Of a DNA stretch of 64,000 nucleotides, positions 32,131 through 43,740 are shown one piece after another. The DNA lies in the NCBI RefSeq assembly GCF_949987535.1, contig NC_080075.1, positions 39,182,269 through 39,246,268 on the forward strand, written 5' to 3'. Made by a program: the position numbers and the translations under genes. Positions within the stretch are counted from its first letter, which is position 1. Each line of letters opens with the position of its first letter. A model generated the notes under the pieces. The model saw only the letters and a list, made by a program, of their open reading frames with translations, made no database searches and was not told the origin of the DNA. This DNA comes from Balaenoptera acutorostrata (lineage: Eukaryota > Chordata > Mammalia > Artiodactyla > Balaenopteridae).

Positions 32131-34221
32131 GAAGAACATGGATTCACACATATTTTACCCAGGCCTGAGATCATACCCTTCCTTTAATTCACAAAGCACA
32201 AACCTAACAACTTCAAAACATTTAACAGCATTAACAACACTTAGCATTTTAATTTACATTCATTGAGTTGCTTTATTATTTCTTCATCTTGCCTCAATCA
32301 AAGCAGCAAAATGTTAGCATTGTTTAATTAAAAGAAATTCTAAAGGAGCCATCTGGGAATGGCAGGACCTTGGCCTATGGTACATTCCTGACAGTGAATA
32401 TTTAAAATACTTGTCATGATATTTCTTCTAATTCTGGAGAGTTTTTAAATGTATGCAATTGATAATCTTACAAAGCAATCATGAACCCCTCCACTATGTT
32501 TCCAAGAAAAATCTCTAGTTTTCTAGACTACTAAGAATTTTAAAAGGTCAAAACTGAATACTTTTGATTTCTTACCTCCTAAAAGGCAAACCAGGCTATT
32601 TGATGGCATGTGTGGTCCAAAGAGAAAAGAGCTTCTAAAATTAGTATGAAGCCCATCCTACTGTGACATAATAATGAATAGAATCACTGATTTCATAACT
32701 AATAGGACTCGGGGTCTATGGGAAAGTCAGCTTGGCTGACATTCCTAGAGGAGTGAAAGTTCCTCCAAAGTTAATGGTAGAAACAAAAGATGAGGAGCCA
32801 TGATGTTCCCACCTAGAGGAAACCTTATTGTACAGGATGCATTTCAGCAGTGGCTGTTCTTGAAGGGCAATGCATCTCAGATATTGAAATGCTATGGGAC
32901 GCAGTAAAAAACAGTACAGCTAATGAACTTCACTGAACAACTTCATCTGTGATAGCTATTTGTGACGTCAGGCATTCTGGCATGTCAGTCATTACCTTGA
33001 AAAGCTTTTTTAAAAAAGTGATCCCAATCTCAGAAAACACAAATAGATCCCCAATCTGTAAAACCCTCCCTGCTATCTTTAATCTTTCAAACCTACATGT
33101 TGTCAGATAAATTTAATGGGTAAGACAAAGCTCTTAAGATGTATTTGGATCCCTTACAATTGAGATCTGATAATTAAGGGACTGGGAAGAAAAGGCCCAA
33201 CAGACAAGAAATTGTTTCAAAAGTTTTATCCCGTTTTCGTATTTCTAATAAAATTTGGTTTCCAGAGATGATACCAGAAGAAGTAGAGGAGTGGCTTTAA
33301 CAGTATTCCTGTGGGTTTGGGGTTTTTTGTTTGCTCGTTTTTGTTGTTGTTGCTTTGAGTTTGGGGTGTTTTGTTTTGTTTTGCTTTGCTTTGCAAGTTC
33401 AGGTATTTAACTGTTGTTATTCTTCCAAAATGGTAGTTCTTCTCCCTTTAGTCCACTGCTTCAAGTCACTGTACATCATGTTTTGAACAACACCTAGCAC
33501 GAGCCAAAAGCTTTATGAAATGGACACCACTCAAACTTGACGAAATGGAGCATTAAGACCCACTAGGGAGCTAATGATCCTCCACCAATGCTTTTCAGCA
33601 GTTTTGCTCTTGGTCCACAGGGCTGCTCATTCTTCTTAGGATATACTCTTTACGTATCTTTGACTATGGTACAGATTCTTTGAAGACCTTCCCCTGGTAT
33701 CCCTAAGACAACTAAGTTTCTGAGACATTTGCTATATTAATTAATGCCACTCAAACAGTAGAGATTAAATCATCCCAGGCTTCCAGCCAAATGGAGACTC
33801 TTCCCTCTGCTAGGTCACCACAAAAAGGAACAGAAGCAAATGTACACACATGTAAAAATACCCATCAATTCCAGAACTGCTCACAAAACAGTCCCAGAAG
33901 GCTATCTTGTTACTAAAAGATCCCAAATGAAAATATAAGAAAACAGGTTCCCCACCCAAAATAGGGTAAAGTTTCAACCTTTGGAGAGCCGGCTCCAGAC
34001 AGGGTAAACGATACTGTATGTGTTCACAGCATGCTGTTATCTCATGGGCTGGCACAGAGACCAAGGAAGATCTGGCTTGGGAATCACAGGAATGCTGTAT
34101 CTCAGGCTTATGGATGCACTTGGCAGAGAGCCCAAACACACGAAAGTTCTATTGTCACGATCGTGATCTCACTGTGGGAAGACTCCATGTTAGGTCAGGT
34201 GCCACATTTGAAATAAAAAAT
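32131..34221. other. Single-copy DNA with one simple repeat
   Basis: No repeat family or exon was recognised over two kilobases. A T/G-rich low-complexity tract (TTTTG and TTTGC units, with GTT units) lies at 33305-33395. Confidence 0.5.
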
Positions 34222-34237
34222 AAAAAGTATGCGTCTC

Positions 34238-34523
34238 GGGCTTCCCTGGTGGCGCAGTGGTTGAGAATCTGCCTGCTAATGCAGGAAACACGGGTTCGAG
34301 CCCTGGTCTGGGAAGATCCCACATGCCGCGGAGCAACTAGGCCCGTGAGCCACAACTACTGAGCCTGCGCGTCTGGAGCCTGTGCTCCGCAACAAGAGAG
34401 GCCACAATAGTGAGAGGCCCGCGCACCGCGATGAAGAGTGGCCCCCACTTGCCACAACTGGAGAAAGCCCTAGCACAAAAAAAACGAAGACCCAACATAG
34501 CAATCAATCAATCAATCAATAAA

Positions 34524-34550
<27 letters not shown>
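34238..34550 (+). mobile_element. CHR SINE with (CAAT)n in its tail
   Basis: Plus-strand CHR SINE with an intact-looking A-box (tggcgcagtgg) and B-box (ggttcgagccc). The tail has about five CAAT units (34500-34520), then A-rich sequence ending in a long poly-A. Flanks aaaaagtatgcgtctc (34222-34237) and aaaaagtatgcatctc (34551-34566) match at 15 of 16. The one change is CpG to CpA. Confidence 0.96.
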
Positions 34551-34555
<5 letters not shown>

Positions 34556-34566
34556 GTATGCATCTC

Positions 34567-34898
34567 TGAGCTAACAGTGTAGACCTGTGTGGACCATGCC
34601 ATGCTCCAACCCAGAGAATCAAGACCAGTTTAGTAGAGCAGGAAGAGGTCATTTTCCAAACTGGTTGAATTCTAACAGAATTTCCTAAAGGACAGGAAGG
34701 AAATATGCTATGTCTCCCTGCAAACAAAGTAGAGTGAGCAAGGATGAAGAAGCACTCAAGAGTGAGTCTTAGCACACAGACAAATTAAAGAAACTTGTAG
34801 GTGGAGACAAAGGCATCTTAGAGGTGGCATGGAGTCTCAAAGGGGTGCAGATGAAGGAAATGTTTAGAATAGTGCATCCACAGGCCAGGCACATCGTG
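34567..34898. other. Single-copy DNA, nothing recognised
   Basis: No recognisable feature. Confidence 0.5.
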
Positions 34899-34945
34899 CC
34901 TCCACCTGCTCTGCAACTCAATAAATGTTTATTGAATTGAATTAA
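34899..34945 (+). mobile_element. L2/MIR-type 3' tail
   Basis: 'caactcaataaatgtttatt' with a following 'gaattgaatt' run is the shared 3' tail of L2 and MIR elements. Too short to separate the two. Confidence 0.45.
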
Positions 34946-34984
34946 TATGATCCTTAGCTCTACAACGTAATCCAGGGCCTAATT

Positions 34985-35130
34985 AGCTAGTCCATGCAAG
35001 CCTTCAGGAAAGATCATTCTTAATATGCCTCCATTTTATATTTGGAGAACCAGAGACAAGAAATGGTTAAGTGACATCCTCAGGTCACCCTATGAGTTGG
35101 AGGCAGAGCCAAGACGAGAACCAGATGCAC
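34985..35130 (-). mobile_element. MIR SINE fragment
   Basis: 'cctccattttatatttggag', 'gaaatggttaagtgacat' and 'tgagttggaggcagagcc' follow reverse-orientation MIR. Confidence 0.62.
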
Positions 35131-35399
35131 AAACACCCACCGGCCACCACTGAGCTGGTCAGCCACTGATGAGGCCACTTGCTGAGGAGGCAGGAATCCA
35201 AGATAAATGGAATTTGAGGTCTACACTCAGAGATTTTTCAGTTCCCTCAACAGATGAAGAAACTTGAATTAACTCATCAAACTCTCCCAGGGGCTGGCTC
35301 AGGAAATTGGAACTTCCAAGGTCAAGTGATAAGCTATGGAGGAAAAGCTCTAAGATGGCACAAGGAAGACTAACTGAGGAGTGGCAAGGTCCCACAGAA

Positions 35400-35605
35400 A
35401 GGGTACTAGCTCTGGAGGCTCTGAATCCAACTCTACCACTCACCAGCTGTGACCCGAAGCAACTTACTAACCTCTCCAAAACTCAGTTTCCTCATCTGTA
35501 CAAGGAAAATTGTAATGACCATCTTGTAGAGTTGATGTGGATACTGAAGATGTTATATAAACCCCTAACATGAAGACTAGTCCATAATAGGCACTCAGAG
35601 ACAAA
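35400..35605 (+). mobile_element. MIR SINE, nearly complete
   Basis: 'ctctggaggctctgaatcc', 'accactcaccagctgtgac', 'cagtttcctcatctgtac', and the tail 'ataataggcactcag' give the plus-orientation MIR from core to 3' end. Confidence 0.78.
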
Positions 35606-36959
35606 CCAACAAACAAAATGCTAGTTACAGCCATGATTCCACAAAGAACAGCAGAGCTACATACATTTAGAGGACATGTGAATGTTTCCACCGACTTGAT
35701 GAAAGGAAATGTAAAATCATTAATAAACACATGGACAAGACATTCAACCTGCAGATCACAAGGATACTTTTTTCAATGTGGGAGAAATGCTGTCCAGCAG
35801 CTTATGAGCAGATGTTGCCCTGGAGTGGTGCCCTTGACACAGGGCAGGATGCCTTTCACCGTCTGTTCTCCTCCCTCTCACTCTCTGTTATGGCTTTTAA
35901 AAAAGCCATATATGATGTTCATCAAATACACCACATACTGCATGGTGGTATATCCATATACCATACAGACTGCATTTTTACTACAGACTCCCAAGATTGA
36001 GGGCAGATGTAATAGGCACTTAAATTTGCCCAAAGACTTAAGAAAGGGTTAAATTACTTAATGCTGCATCTAATGGTAGGATTTGTGACAATATTGGCTA
36101 CTGAAAATGCATTTGGGGGTTCTCACCTTCCAAACCCAAACTGCATTAAACCAGCATGTTGAGCTGCATTTGGAATTTTATTTGACAATATAATGGTTGA
36201 TATTATCTATACCTCCGTATGAAACAGAAACCACCCCCTTTCCACATGCAACTGATTTCAAAGGGAGTTACACTTCTGAGGGAGAGATACTCCAGAAATC
36301 TGGGCCCGGGAGCCTCTGAAACTGCAGATGTTAAATAGTATCTGTGTTGAAAGAACCTCAGTGGTCTGCTGATAGCCTTGAAATATGCACTGGTTACACC
36401 TCTCTTGACCCATGAAGGTAGTCCAGGTGCCATTTCAAGATCTGCAGTAATAGGGTGACCACTTAGAATAATTTAAGAATTATCTGCAATGAGCAATCAC
36501 ATGAAGAAAAACAAAACAAAACAGAGGATAGTGAAAACAATCGACTCCTACAGCAAGTTTAAAATCTTTGCAACCTTCTCACTCCTTTAGGTTGATCTAA
36601 GCCAGAAGACTTCAGGTTGAGGAAAGCCAGGAATATAAAAGCCAGGGTAGGCTTTTAAATTAAATTTACCAATTTATGGTTTCCTTTAACACGATCAAAG
36701 CTAAACTTTCCAAGGGAAGTTTTCTCAGTAATAAAGGCAAGCCATTCCACCTTCAAAGACTTTTTCATGTCTATTCAACAGCTTTGATTGCACAGTACCC
36801 TGTTTTCTTCAGAAATTAAATTTCACGTTTGTAAGTTTTGATCAACAAACTAGTGCTAGTTTCCCAGATTCATGCTCAACCCTGAACAGCCTAGGGGGAC
36901 ACTGAAGTTAGGGAAGTTTGTAAGGGCTCTGCCTTCTCTGCCTTCCCCTAAATGCTGGG
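35606..36959. other. Single-copy DNA, nothing recognised
   Basis: It contains the longest frame not assigned to a repeat (144 codons, 35618-36052, plus strand), with no recognisable domain, no signal peptide and no splice context. It is probably chance. Nothing else stood out. Confidence 0.45.
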
Positions 36960-37180
36960 GTTTCACTCAGCTCCATCTTCCCATCTTCCACCCTCTTCTC
37001 ATCTTACTTTTCAGATATCCAAATACCTACTGGACATCTCTGCCTGGATATCCTATTCTCAAATTCATCATGCACGTTAGGGAGCTCTTCTTCTCTACCA
37101 CATATACTCCTCTTCCTCCTTTTCATTTTCTTTTACTGGTGCCAAGATTCATCCAATCACTCAGGCCAGAAACCTGAGCA
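36960..37180 (+). mobile_element. L2 LINE fragment (ORF region)
   Basis: 'tactggacatctctgcctgg', followed by 'ttcatccaatcactcagg', resembles the L2 segment that encodes the region after the YADD box. Diverged and gapped. Confidence 0.5.
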
Positions 37181-38397
37181 CAACATAAGAGCACAGAGGA
37201 GACTCCAAAGATAATAGCACTTTACTGCAGGGTAGGAAATCAGGGAGGTATTCCAAGGGGCATAATGTTATTAGAGACACACCAAAATGAGAAAGAGCAT
37301 AGCATGGGTATGATTTGTCAGGATAGGATGGGATCTGCTGAGATCATAAACTCCATAATCTCAATGGCTTTTCTTCTCATTAAAAAAAACTCATCCAATT
37401 CCAGTTGGTCCGCGTTCCTGCAACAGAAACTCGGGATCCAGTCTGCTTCCATCTTGCAAACCACTGTCTTAGATTCCTGCACTTCCTGAATTATAGACAA
37501 GAGAGAATGACCACGAAGAACTCAGATCCCCTCTTACCTTCCTTGAACCAGAAGTGTCATATCCCATCTGCTCACTTTTCTGTTGTCAAGAATTTGCTCA
37601 TTGTCCTAACCTAACTGGGAAATATCTTCTTAGCTGCCCAGGAAAATGAAATGAAGTAGTGAACACAGCACTGTTTCCAAAACCACATGTTTAGGAGACC
37701 ATAGGAAGACTGGAATACCTGGTAATCAATGGGGGGTGGTGGGGGTAATATGTCTTGTGGGGAAAGGGTGGGTGGACAATGTCAGAAAAGATAGGAAGGT
37801 AAGTAAAGTCAAAGCCAACATAACTAGAAGGACTGGGTGGGGTTCAGAGCCTGAGTGCTGTGCTGTGGATAATGGGATTTTAAAAATGGGAATAGTGCAA
37901 AGACAGGGAGACGCGGTCGATGGAGAATCCTAGAGCTAAAACTCCTCAACCTGAGACACCCCAAGGAAAGTGCCAGCTCCTGCTCCTAGGGCCTGCCTGA
38001 GGTTCCTGTTGCTTTAAGAGTCAGTGGAGTGCAGACTAGGGTCTGGGACTCAGCCTAAAATCAAACAAACGAAAAAGCGAGTTGCGGTACTGTGATCATT
38101 ATTGCTGCACACTGTGTGATCCTTCCTCAAGCGGATTGGTTCCCACACTTCCCCACTGGCACCCCCCTTCTCAGCTGCATCCCAGCTTCCACTGCAGGCT
38201 GACCTCCCTGTTCCTCCCTGTTCCCTCTGGGTTCAGCCTGACTTTTTCTTGCCTTGGGTGGATGTGGTTTCTTGCCTCCTTTGCTTCTCATGGAACTCCG
38301 CCTCCAGCAACATGTACTCTAGCTGACTTCCACTGTTTTACACTCAGCTGTCTTCTGCCAGTCCCGTCCAGTCAAAAGACAAAAGAACAACAACAAT
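37181..38397. other. Single-copy DNA, nothing recognised
   Basis: No firm feature. GC-rich stretches at 38100-38330 hold a 105-codon frame without a known domain. Confidence 0.45.
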
Positions 38398-38765
38398 AAC
38401 TAACACTTACTGAGTGTTTAATACATGCCTGGCATTGTACAAGCATTTTATATTTATGATCATATATAGTAGATAATATATGCAACCACCATACATTAAT
38501 ATATAAGTATATATTATACCTGATTAATATTAGATTATTTTATATTACAATATCATATTTTATGTGTATATATATATAAATAAATCCAAAAATAAAATTT
38601 CATCCTCAGACCGCCATGATGTAGGTGGTATTATTACCTCCTGTTATGATACAGTTGAAGAAACTGAAGCAAAAGCAGTTAACTTGCCACATTCATACAG
38701 ATTGTAAGTGGTCAAACTGGAATTTTAATTCAGGATGTCTGTTTTTTAACCACTACTGCTATACT
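38398..38765 (-). mobile_element. MIR SINE interrupted by AT-rich expansion
   Basis: The left arm ('cacttactgagtgtttaata', 'gcctggcattgtacaagc') and right arm ('gatgtaggtggtattattac', 'gaagaaactgaagcaaaagc', 'ttttttaaccactactgct') fit reverse MIR. About 120 bases of AT/TA-rich sequence (38455-38585) sit between them. Confidence 0.7.
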
Positions 38766-38822
38766 ACTACTAAATAAAGATGATGGAGAGGAGGGGAGAC
38801 AGACAAGATGGCTTGATAATCT

Positions 38823-38856
38823 TAAAAACAAAAACAAAAACAAAAACAAAACAAAA
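38823..38856. repeat. (AAAAAC)n simple repeat
   Basis: Four AAAAAC units followed by AAAAC units. Short and slightly irregular. Confidence 0.85.
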
Positions 38857-39119
38857 CTGCTGTGAGGAACAGTTGTGATTAGCCCTGAGGAGGCATTAGG
38901 AAGAGTCTCCATGGAGAGAATTGCAAAGGAGGAGGTGCCACCAAAGGATAAAAGCCTCCAATTATTCACACAAGGGGTATTTGTTTTCTTAAAAAGGGAC
39001 AAACTCCTGGAGAGGATAATGCCTGAATTTTTGTCAATGGAATTTCACAGGCCCTGGCAGGTGGGTGGCAGGGAGATTTGAGCCCCTCCAATGACAGCTC
39101 CTAGGCCCTGCCTCAGAGA

Positions 39120-39345
39120 AGTCCATTCGTCTTGGCAAAGCCCCTCCCACGCACGCACAATGTGCGGTCTCGAGCCGGCGTGAGGCTGGACGTCTTGTCA
39201 GCCCCCCAAACAAAATGAGAACTGTTGCCCCGGCACGCAGCTGGCGAGCCCATTCGGCAGATCCCAGCTGCCTGGAGTCGAGCACGCTGCGGGGCCACGC
39301 CCCTAGATGAATATTCATGACCGCCTGTGCTCAGAGACCCGGATT
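39120..39345. promoter_or_regulatory. Short CpG-dense patch outside repeats
   Basis: I count 18 CpG dinucleotides between 39128 and 39341, against near absence in the surrounding single-copy DNA. No repeat family was recognised. Within it lie a CACCC/KLF-type box 'ccacgcccc' (39296-39304), a palindromic atgaatattcat (39308-39319) resembling a paired octamer half-site, and, just after, 'agataagg' at 39387. A donor-like gag|gtaaga is at about 39498-39506. CpG retention argues for an unmethylated germline element (promoter or enhancer). A transcript is not shown. Confidence 0.4.
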
Positions 39346-39867
39346 TCAAAGCCTCTGAAGGGATCAGAAGGAGCGTGGGGCTTCCAGATAAGGAGTCAGA
39401 AGGAAGGAGGGAGCTGGGCTTAGTCAGGGCTTGCCTTTGAGGACTACAAAGAGGAGAGAGCACATGGAAACTGAAGTCCACGGTTGCTAATCTAGGCGAG
39501 GTAAGATTTATAAAGGGAGCTCGCTGCTCCTTGTAGTTTATCGTCTTTCAATGTCCCTCCACACCAACAATGTGCAATTACTAGTGTTTCACAGACAAGC
39601 TCTCTTTGTAGCACTGGGAAGCATGGAAACAACCGAGAGTAAGCTTTGTATTAAATGCTTGCTTCCTAACTCTTATCCAGGAAACAGCTCTGTGTTAACA
39701 CCGGACCCCTCACACAGGGTCCTGGCAGGTGTGTTAATTTGCACGGTCTACTGATCTTTTGACGGTTATATGGGTGTCAGGCTATGTCATAGGCTAGAAA
39801 CTTTAAACTTTCAAAATACATATACTCTTAGATCTAGTTGGGACATAATCAGGGAATTAACCACACC
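39346..39867. other. Single-copy DNA, nothing recognised
   Basis: Flank of the CpG patch. It includes a TATA-like tttataaag at 39509-39517. No repeat recognised. Confidence 0.45.
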
Positions 39868-40452
39868 TGTTACGGAACCCAGGTTCGGCTGCTCACTGCT
39901 CTTAATATAAGCCACTAATTCAAGAGGCAAGTGTCAATAGAAAGGAAAGGTGCTTTAATCAGAAAAGTTGTCAATCTGGGGAGATGGTGGCATGGTGTCC
40001 AGAGACCAACTCCGAAGATTCTGCTCAGCCATGACAGTTTTTAGAGGGAAAAACGGGGGTGGTGGTGAAGAATCTCAATGAATCGTCGAGGCAGGAAGTT
40101 CCGTTCATTAAACGCAGCATCTTTCTCCCTTTAATGCAGACTGGCTGACTCTCTCTCCAGATGTTACCTTGCCTGAGTGATCTGCCCGCAGGATTGTTTT
40201 AGGGGCACTGTTGGGGTAGAAAGCTCGTCATTTTTTAAAAACTGCTTAATTCTTCATTCGTACTTCTTTTTAATCTGGGAAAATCAACAGGTTAGGCAAG
40301 GCATGGTGTGCATTCAGGAGAGCATGGTCAGGAGTTAGGTTAAATTGCCTAGTGATCTCATTCCTATAATTAGGTTCTTTTAAGGTTAGAGGGGTACAGA
40401 AATGGGCAAGCAGGAAAGGGGCAAAAGAGCTGCTTTCAGTTCCCTACTGTCA
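39868..40452 (-). mobile_element. Endogenous retrovirus LTR, reverse strand
   Basis: On the reverse strand the segment starts TGACAGTAGG and ends CCGTAACA, giving the TG...CA ends of a retroviral LTR at about 585 bp. A TATA-like ctaaaaact (about 40037-40045) and an ATTAAA polyadenylation signal (39954-39959) lie in the correct order about 75-85 bases apart. No short duplication flanks it, as expected if the right side is internal proviral sequence. A purine-rich but imperfect tract just right of it (40453-40475, read on the reverse strand) would be the polypurine tract, making this the 3' LTR. Subfamily not identified. Confidence 0.7.
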
Positions 40453-40475
40453 AACATCATTTCATTTCTGTGGGA

Positions 40476-40715
40476 TTAGGGCCAAAGATCCATCTTCTGT
40501 AACTTCTTCGTGCTGACATAGGGCGCCGTATTCTCAGAGTGGAATATGTCAACATGGGTCTGTAACATCTCTTTGCTGACAATTTTAGTTGCCTGCTTAC
40601 ATAGACGGGCAGAGCAAGCTGCAATTATTTTGATGCCCATAAAGATATAGATTATTATGAGCAATAATGTTAATCCTATTCTCTTAAGGCCAGCTCTTGG
40701 AATTGTGCTAGCCAT
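40476..40715 (-). pseudogene. Decayed retroviral env, C-terminal end
   Basis: A 79-residue reverse-strand frame ends 24 bases before the proviral LTR. It contains a hydrophobic segment of about 18 residues (from about residue 15) rich in Leu/Ile, followed by a Cys- and Lys-containing tail. This arrangement and its position are those of the transmembrane anchor and cytoplasmic tail of a retroviral envelope protein. Upstream reading frames are broken by stops and shifts, so it is a remnant. Identity rests on position and hydropathy, not on a database match. A chance hydrophobic frame remains possible. Confidence 0.45.
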
Positions 40716-41265
40716 AGGTTCAGTACTGCTTAAGTTGGAGCAGCTTATGTCATGGCTTCAGTCTGGTCATCATGCAGTTATCAGTAGTTTTTTTTTTTTC
40801 TTTTTTTGTCCTCTTGTGGCAGTTACAGTATCTGTAAAACGACTCAGGAATGTGTGTCAGACACTGCGTCTGTGACTCTATTGTCTTAATCATCAACTGC
40901 TCAGTTTTGTACTTGGGGAGGGCCCTGCAGGGTTCTGCTGGGTTCCTTATCTATTAATACTCATATTTGGCTCTGTTATTTTTACTGACGGAGAAATTTC
41001 CCAGCACAGATCATCTGAAAGAGTAGATAGTACCCAAATGCATTTCATTGACTTGTAATACAAGTTGGGCTTTCGGGAAAGTGCACTCACTGTCTTCTGT
41101 TATTGTTGGGGCCATAAGAGTTCACTTTAGAGTTCACTTAACAGAAATTGCTGGAAACTTTGTTGAGTGCATCTATTCCATTAATCCCTCCATTAAGAGA
41201 GAGGCTCTGCTTTTTACCTACAAAGTGGAAATGGAAGAAATAACATTATGGAGAAGAAATTAAAA
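40716..41265 (-). other. Possible further decayed proviral sequence
   Basis: Lying upstream of the env-like frame on the reverse strand, this stretch may be more of the same provirus, but no reading frame or motif is clear. A T-rich run interrupts it at 40789-40807. A 5' LTR was not found to the right. Confidence 0.25.
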
Positions 41266-41784
41266 AAAGACAAGGGAATACGGTGTGAAAGTACTTAGCT
41301 ACTTTAAAGGAGGGCAACCCCCCCACCCCCTACCCCACTTCCATCCCAGAGAACTGGACACATATGCAGATGTAAGGGTAGAATTACTGTGAGCAGCTGT
41401 GAGATCTTATGGGAAGTAGGACAGGGACCAGACCAAGGACACAGACAAATGTGCCAGTAATCATGGATTCTGGAAATTATAGACTGATAAACTTGCCATT
41501 AATCCCCAGCAAAGTTCCAGACTGGATAGTTAAGCAGGCATCTCATGAGCACTTTAAAACAGATGACCATTAGGAACCAACAAGAGTTCACCAGGAACTG
41601 GTCAGGAAAAGTTTATTTCCTTTTTATTTATGTATTTAAATGAAGTGCTTGACTGGTACATCAGAATGCCAAAAATAAAGAACTACTTGACAAAAGGACA
41701 GCCTATTTATCTCCTCCCACCTTTTTTTTTTTTTTTTCTGTGATGGATTCAGGTTTCAAAATTATCAAATTGAGCATTTGGCAG
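41266..41784. other. Single-copy DNA, nothing recognised
   Basis: Includes a C-rich run (41317-41340) and a T run (41723-41737). No repeat family was recognised. Confidence 0.5.
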
Positions 41785-41990
41785 CCAAAAGAGAATAGAT
41801 TCTAGAGCTAGAAAGAACTGAGATTGAGTCCAGGCTCTGCAACTTACTAGATCTGTAACACTGGGCATCTCTGAGTCTCAGTTTTCACAACTGCTAAATT
41901 GGAATGAATATCTACTTCATAGATATGAAAGAAAACACAAATAGAGCATGCAGCACAGGTACTCAAGAAAGGGCAGTTATTATTAAGATA
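41785..41990 (+). mobile_element. MIR SINE, nearly complete
   Basis: 'gattgagtccaggctctgca', 'cttactagatctgtaacact', 'ctcagttttcacaactgct', and a tail 'acaggtactcaagaaa' fit plus-orientation MIR. Confidence 0.76.
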
Positions 41991-43544
41991 CAATTTAAAA
42001 GGTAAAAGTTCAAATATGAACTCAGGAAAGAGAAGAACTGAATGAAGTAATTTATATAGAAATAATTTTTTTTATATTTACTGTAAGCTCAGTGTGAAAT
42101 AACCAAGGAACATGTTTCAGGTGCAAACTAAAGCTTATTAATATAAGTAAGTGTAAGTCAATAAGAAAGAGTCCCAATTAATTCCAGTTGGTCAGATCCT
42201 ACATAAAATTCTTTGTCCATTTCTGATTAGCAAACTTGGAGGGTAGCAAGGAAAAATTAAACAACATCCAGGATGGTGGAGACCCAGAAACCGCAATATC
42301 TGAAAAATAACTGAAAGAAATGGTGTTTATCTCGGAGAAAAGATCACATAATAGCTATCTTCTCATATTTGAAGAGCTATGATGGCGAATAGGGTATTAA
42401 TTTGGTCTGTACAGGTCCAAATAGTAGAATTGGGACAAATGATTGGAAGTTGCAATGATAGATTCTGGACTCAACATGTAAGCTGTTCAACAATGCAGTA
42501 AGCATTCTTGAAAAATAGCAAGCTCACAATTACTGAAAATATTCCTGTAGTAGACAGAAGCCAGCACTCAAAGATAGTGTAGAAGAGATTATTACACTGG
42601 AAAACAGAGTGGCCTAGTCTTAGATTAGAGTTAGTAATATACCACATATATGCCACCACCCCAAACCGTGGCAGGCATGACTAATCAATGAAAGTTGCTT
42701 TTCCCCCACTGAGCTAAACTCAGCCTGGCAATCCTTTTCAATGCAGTGCTTCAAAACCACCACCACCATTTCATCAGAGTTGACAGCCCACCTAACCCAG
42801 ATGAATCCTTATGGTCTCTAAAATCCGGTAACTTAGAAATTTCCCCTACAGTATAACTATAAAATATGTCTGTAAATTAACTGGAAGGGGAACCACAGTT
42901 AAGTGCAAAAATATTTCCGGATATCTGTGTATGTGTGTGCGTTGATGTCTGTATGTGTACCTTTGTGTGTGGGATATATGTGGGATAGTACATAGATGCT
43001 TTAGTCCTACCCTAAAACAGAAATCACATGAGGGAAATAACTCATTATGCACAAGAGCCCTTTAATAGTGAATCCCAGTTGGGACATGCCAATAGTTAAT
43101 GACACTGCTTTATGAATACCCACCCATTTCTTCTGTACAAAATTCAAAACGTTTCTTACCCTTGCCCACCCCTTAAAAAATTTCAAATTCACTTTGTATG
43201 TTGTAACTTTGGGGACATCAAGGGCAAGTTGATATTAAAAAAAAAAGAGAATTTGGAGGGTTGGCAGAGTTAGGGCTGGAGTACCTAGTAAACCCTTAAG
43301 AAAAGGGAGAGTTATATTATTAAGCAGAAGTAACCAAAGAGAGGTCAATAAGAGACTAAATTACAGTGTCCAAAGATATAGCAAACATAGAGTCCAGGCT
43401 AATGAATGGGCAGCAGGAACCTCCTAGAAAGGGCAACAGTTGAAGCCAGGTGGGTGGTAGCCCAAGTTTTGGTTCCCAAGCTGGAAATCAAGAGGAACAA
43501 AGAACCCAGCCTAACTCCCAAGGAGAGGAACAAAGATGCAAAGA
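41991..43544. other. Single-copy DNA, nothing recognised
   Basis: AT-rich. An imperfect TG-rich tract (gtatgtgtgtgcg and similar) lies at 42928-42975. Short frames have no known family. Confidence 0.5.
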
Positions 43545-43740
43545 CAATCATTTGGTGAAAAGATAATCTTTTCAATAAATCGTGCTGCAGTAATTGGTTG
43601 TATGCAAAAAATAAAATCCCTCAATCCATACCTCTGACCATATTTCAAAAATTAACTCAAAATAAATCATAGACCTAAATATAAAACTTAAAACTATAAA
43701 CCTCCTTGACAGTTTTCTCTCTCAAAAAGATTAAGCTATT
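43545..43740 (+). mobile_element. Old L1 ORF2 fragment
   Basis: 'cttttcaataaatcgtgctg', 'caaaaattaactcaaaata' and 'catagacctaaatataaaac' match the L1 region that reads NKWCWENW...NSKW...LNVRP in the younger copy at 25600-25760. Multiple stops. Followed by a TATA/TAAG-rich run. Confidence 0.7.

Noticed and set aside
34500..34521. Direct repeats (CAAT units) considered as a CRISPR-like or other array
   Set aside because: It is a short microsatellite in a SINE tail, with no spacers.
35618..36052. 144-codon plus-strand frame in unique DNA
   Set aside because: No recognisable domain, no signal peptide, no splice context, and one or two frames of this length are expected by chance in 64 kb of AT-rich DNA.
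39113..39481. 122-codon reverse-strand frame across the CpG patch
   Set aside because: GC-rich DNA has fewer stop codons. Composition is low-complexity Ser/Arg/Leu with no known domain, so a chance frame is more likely than a gene.
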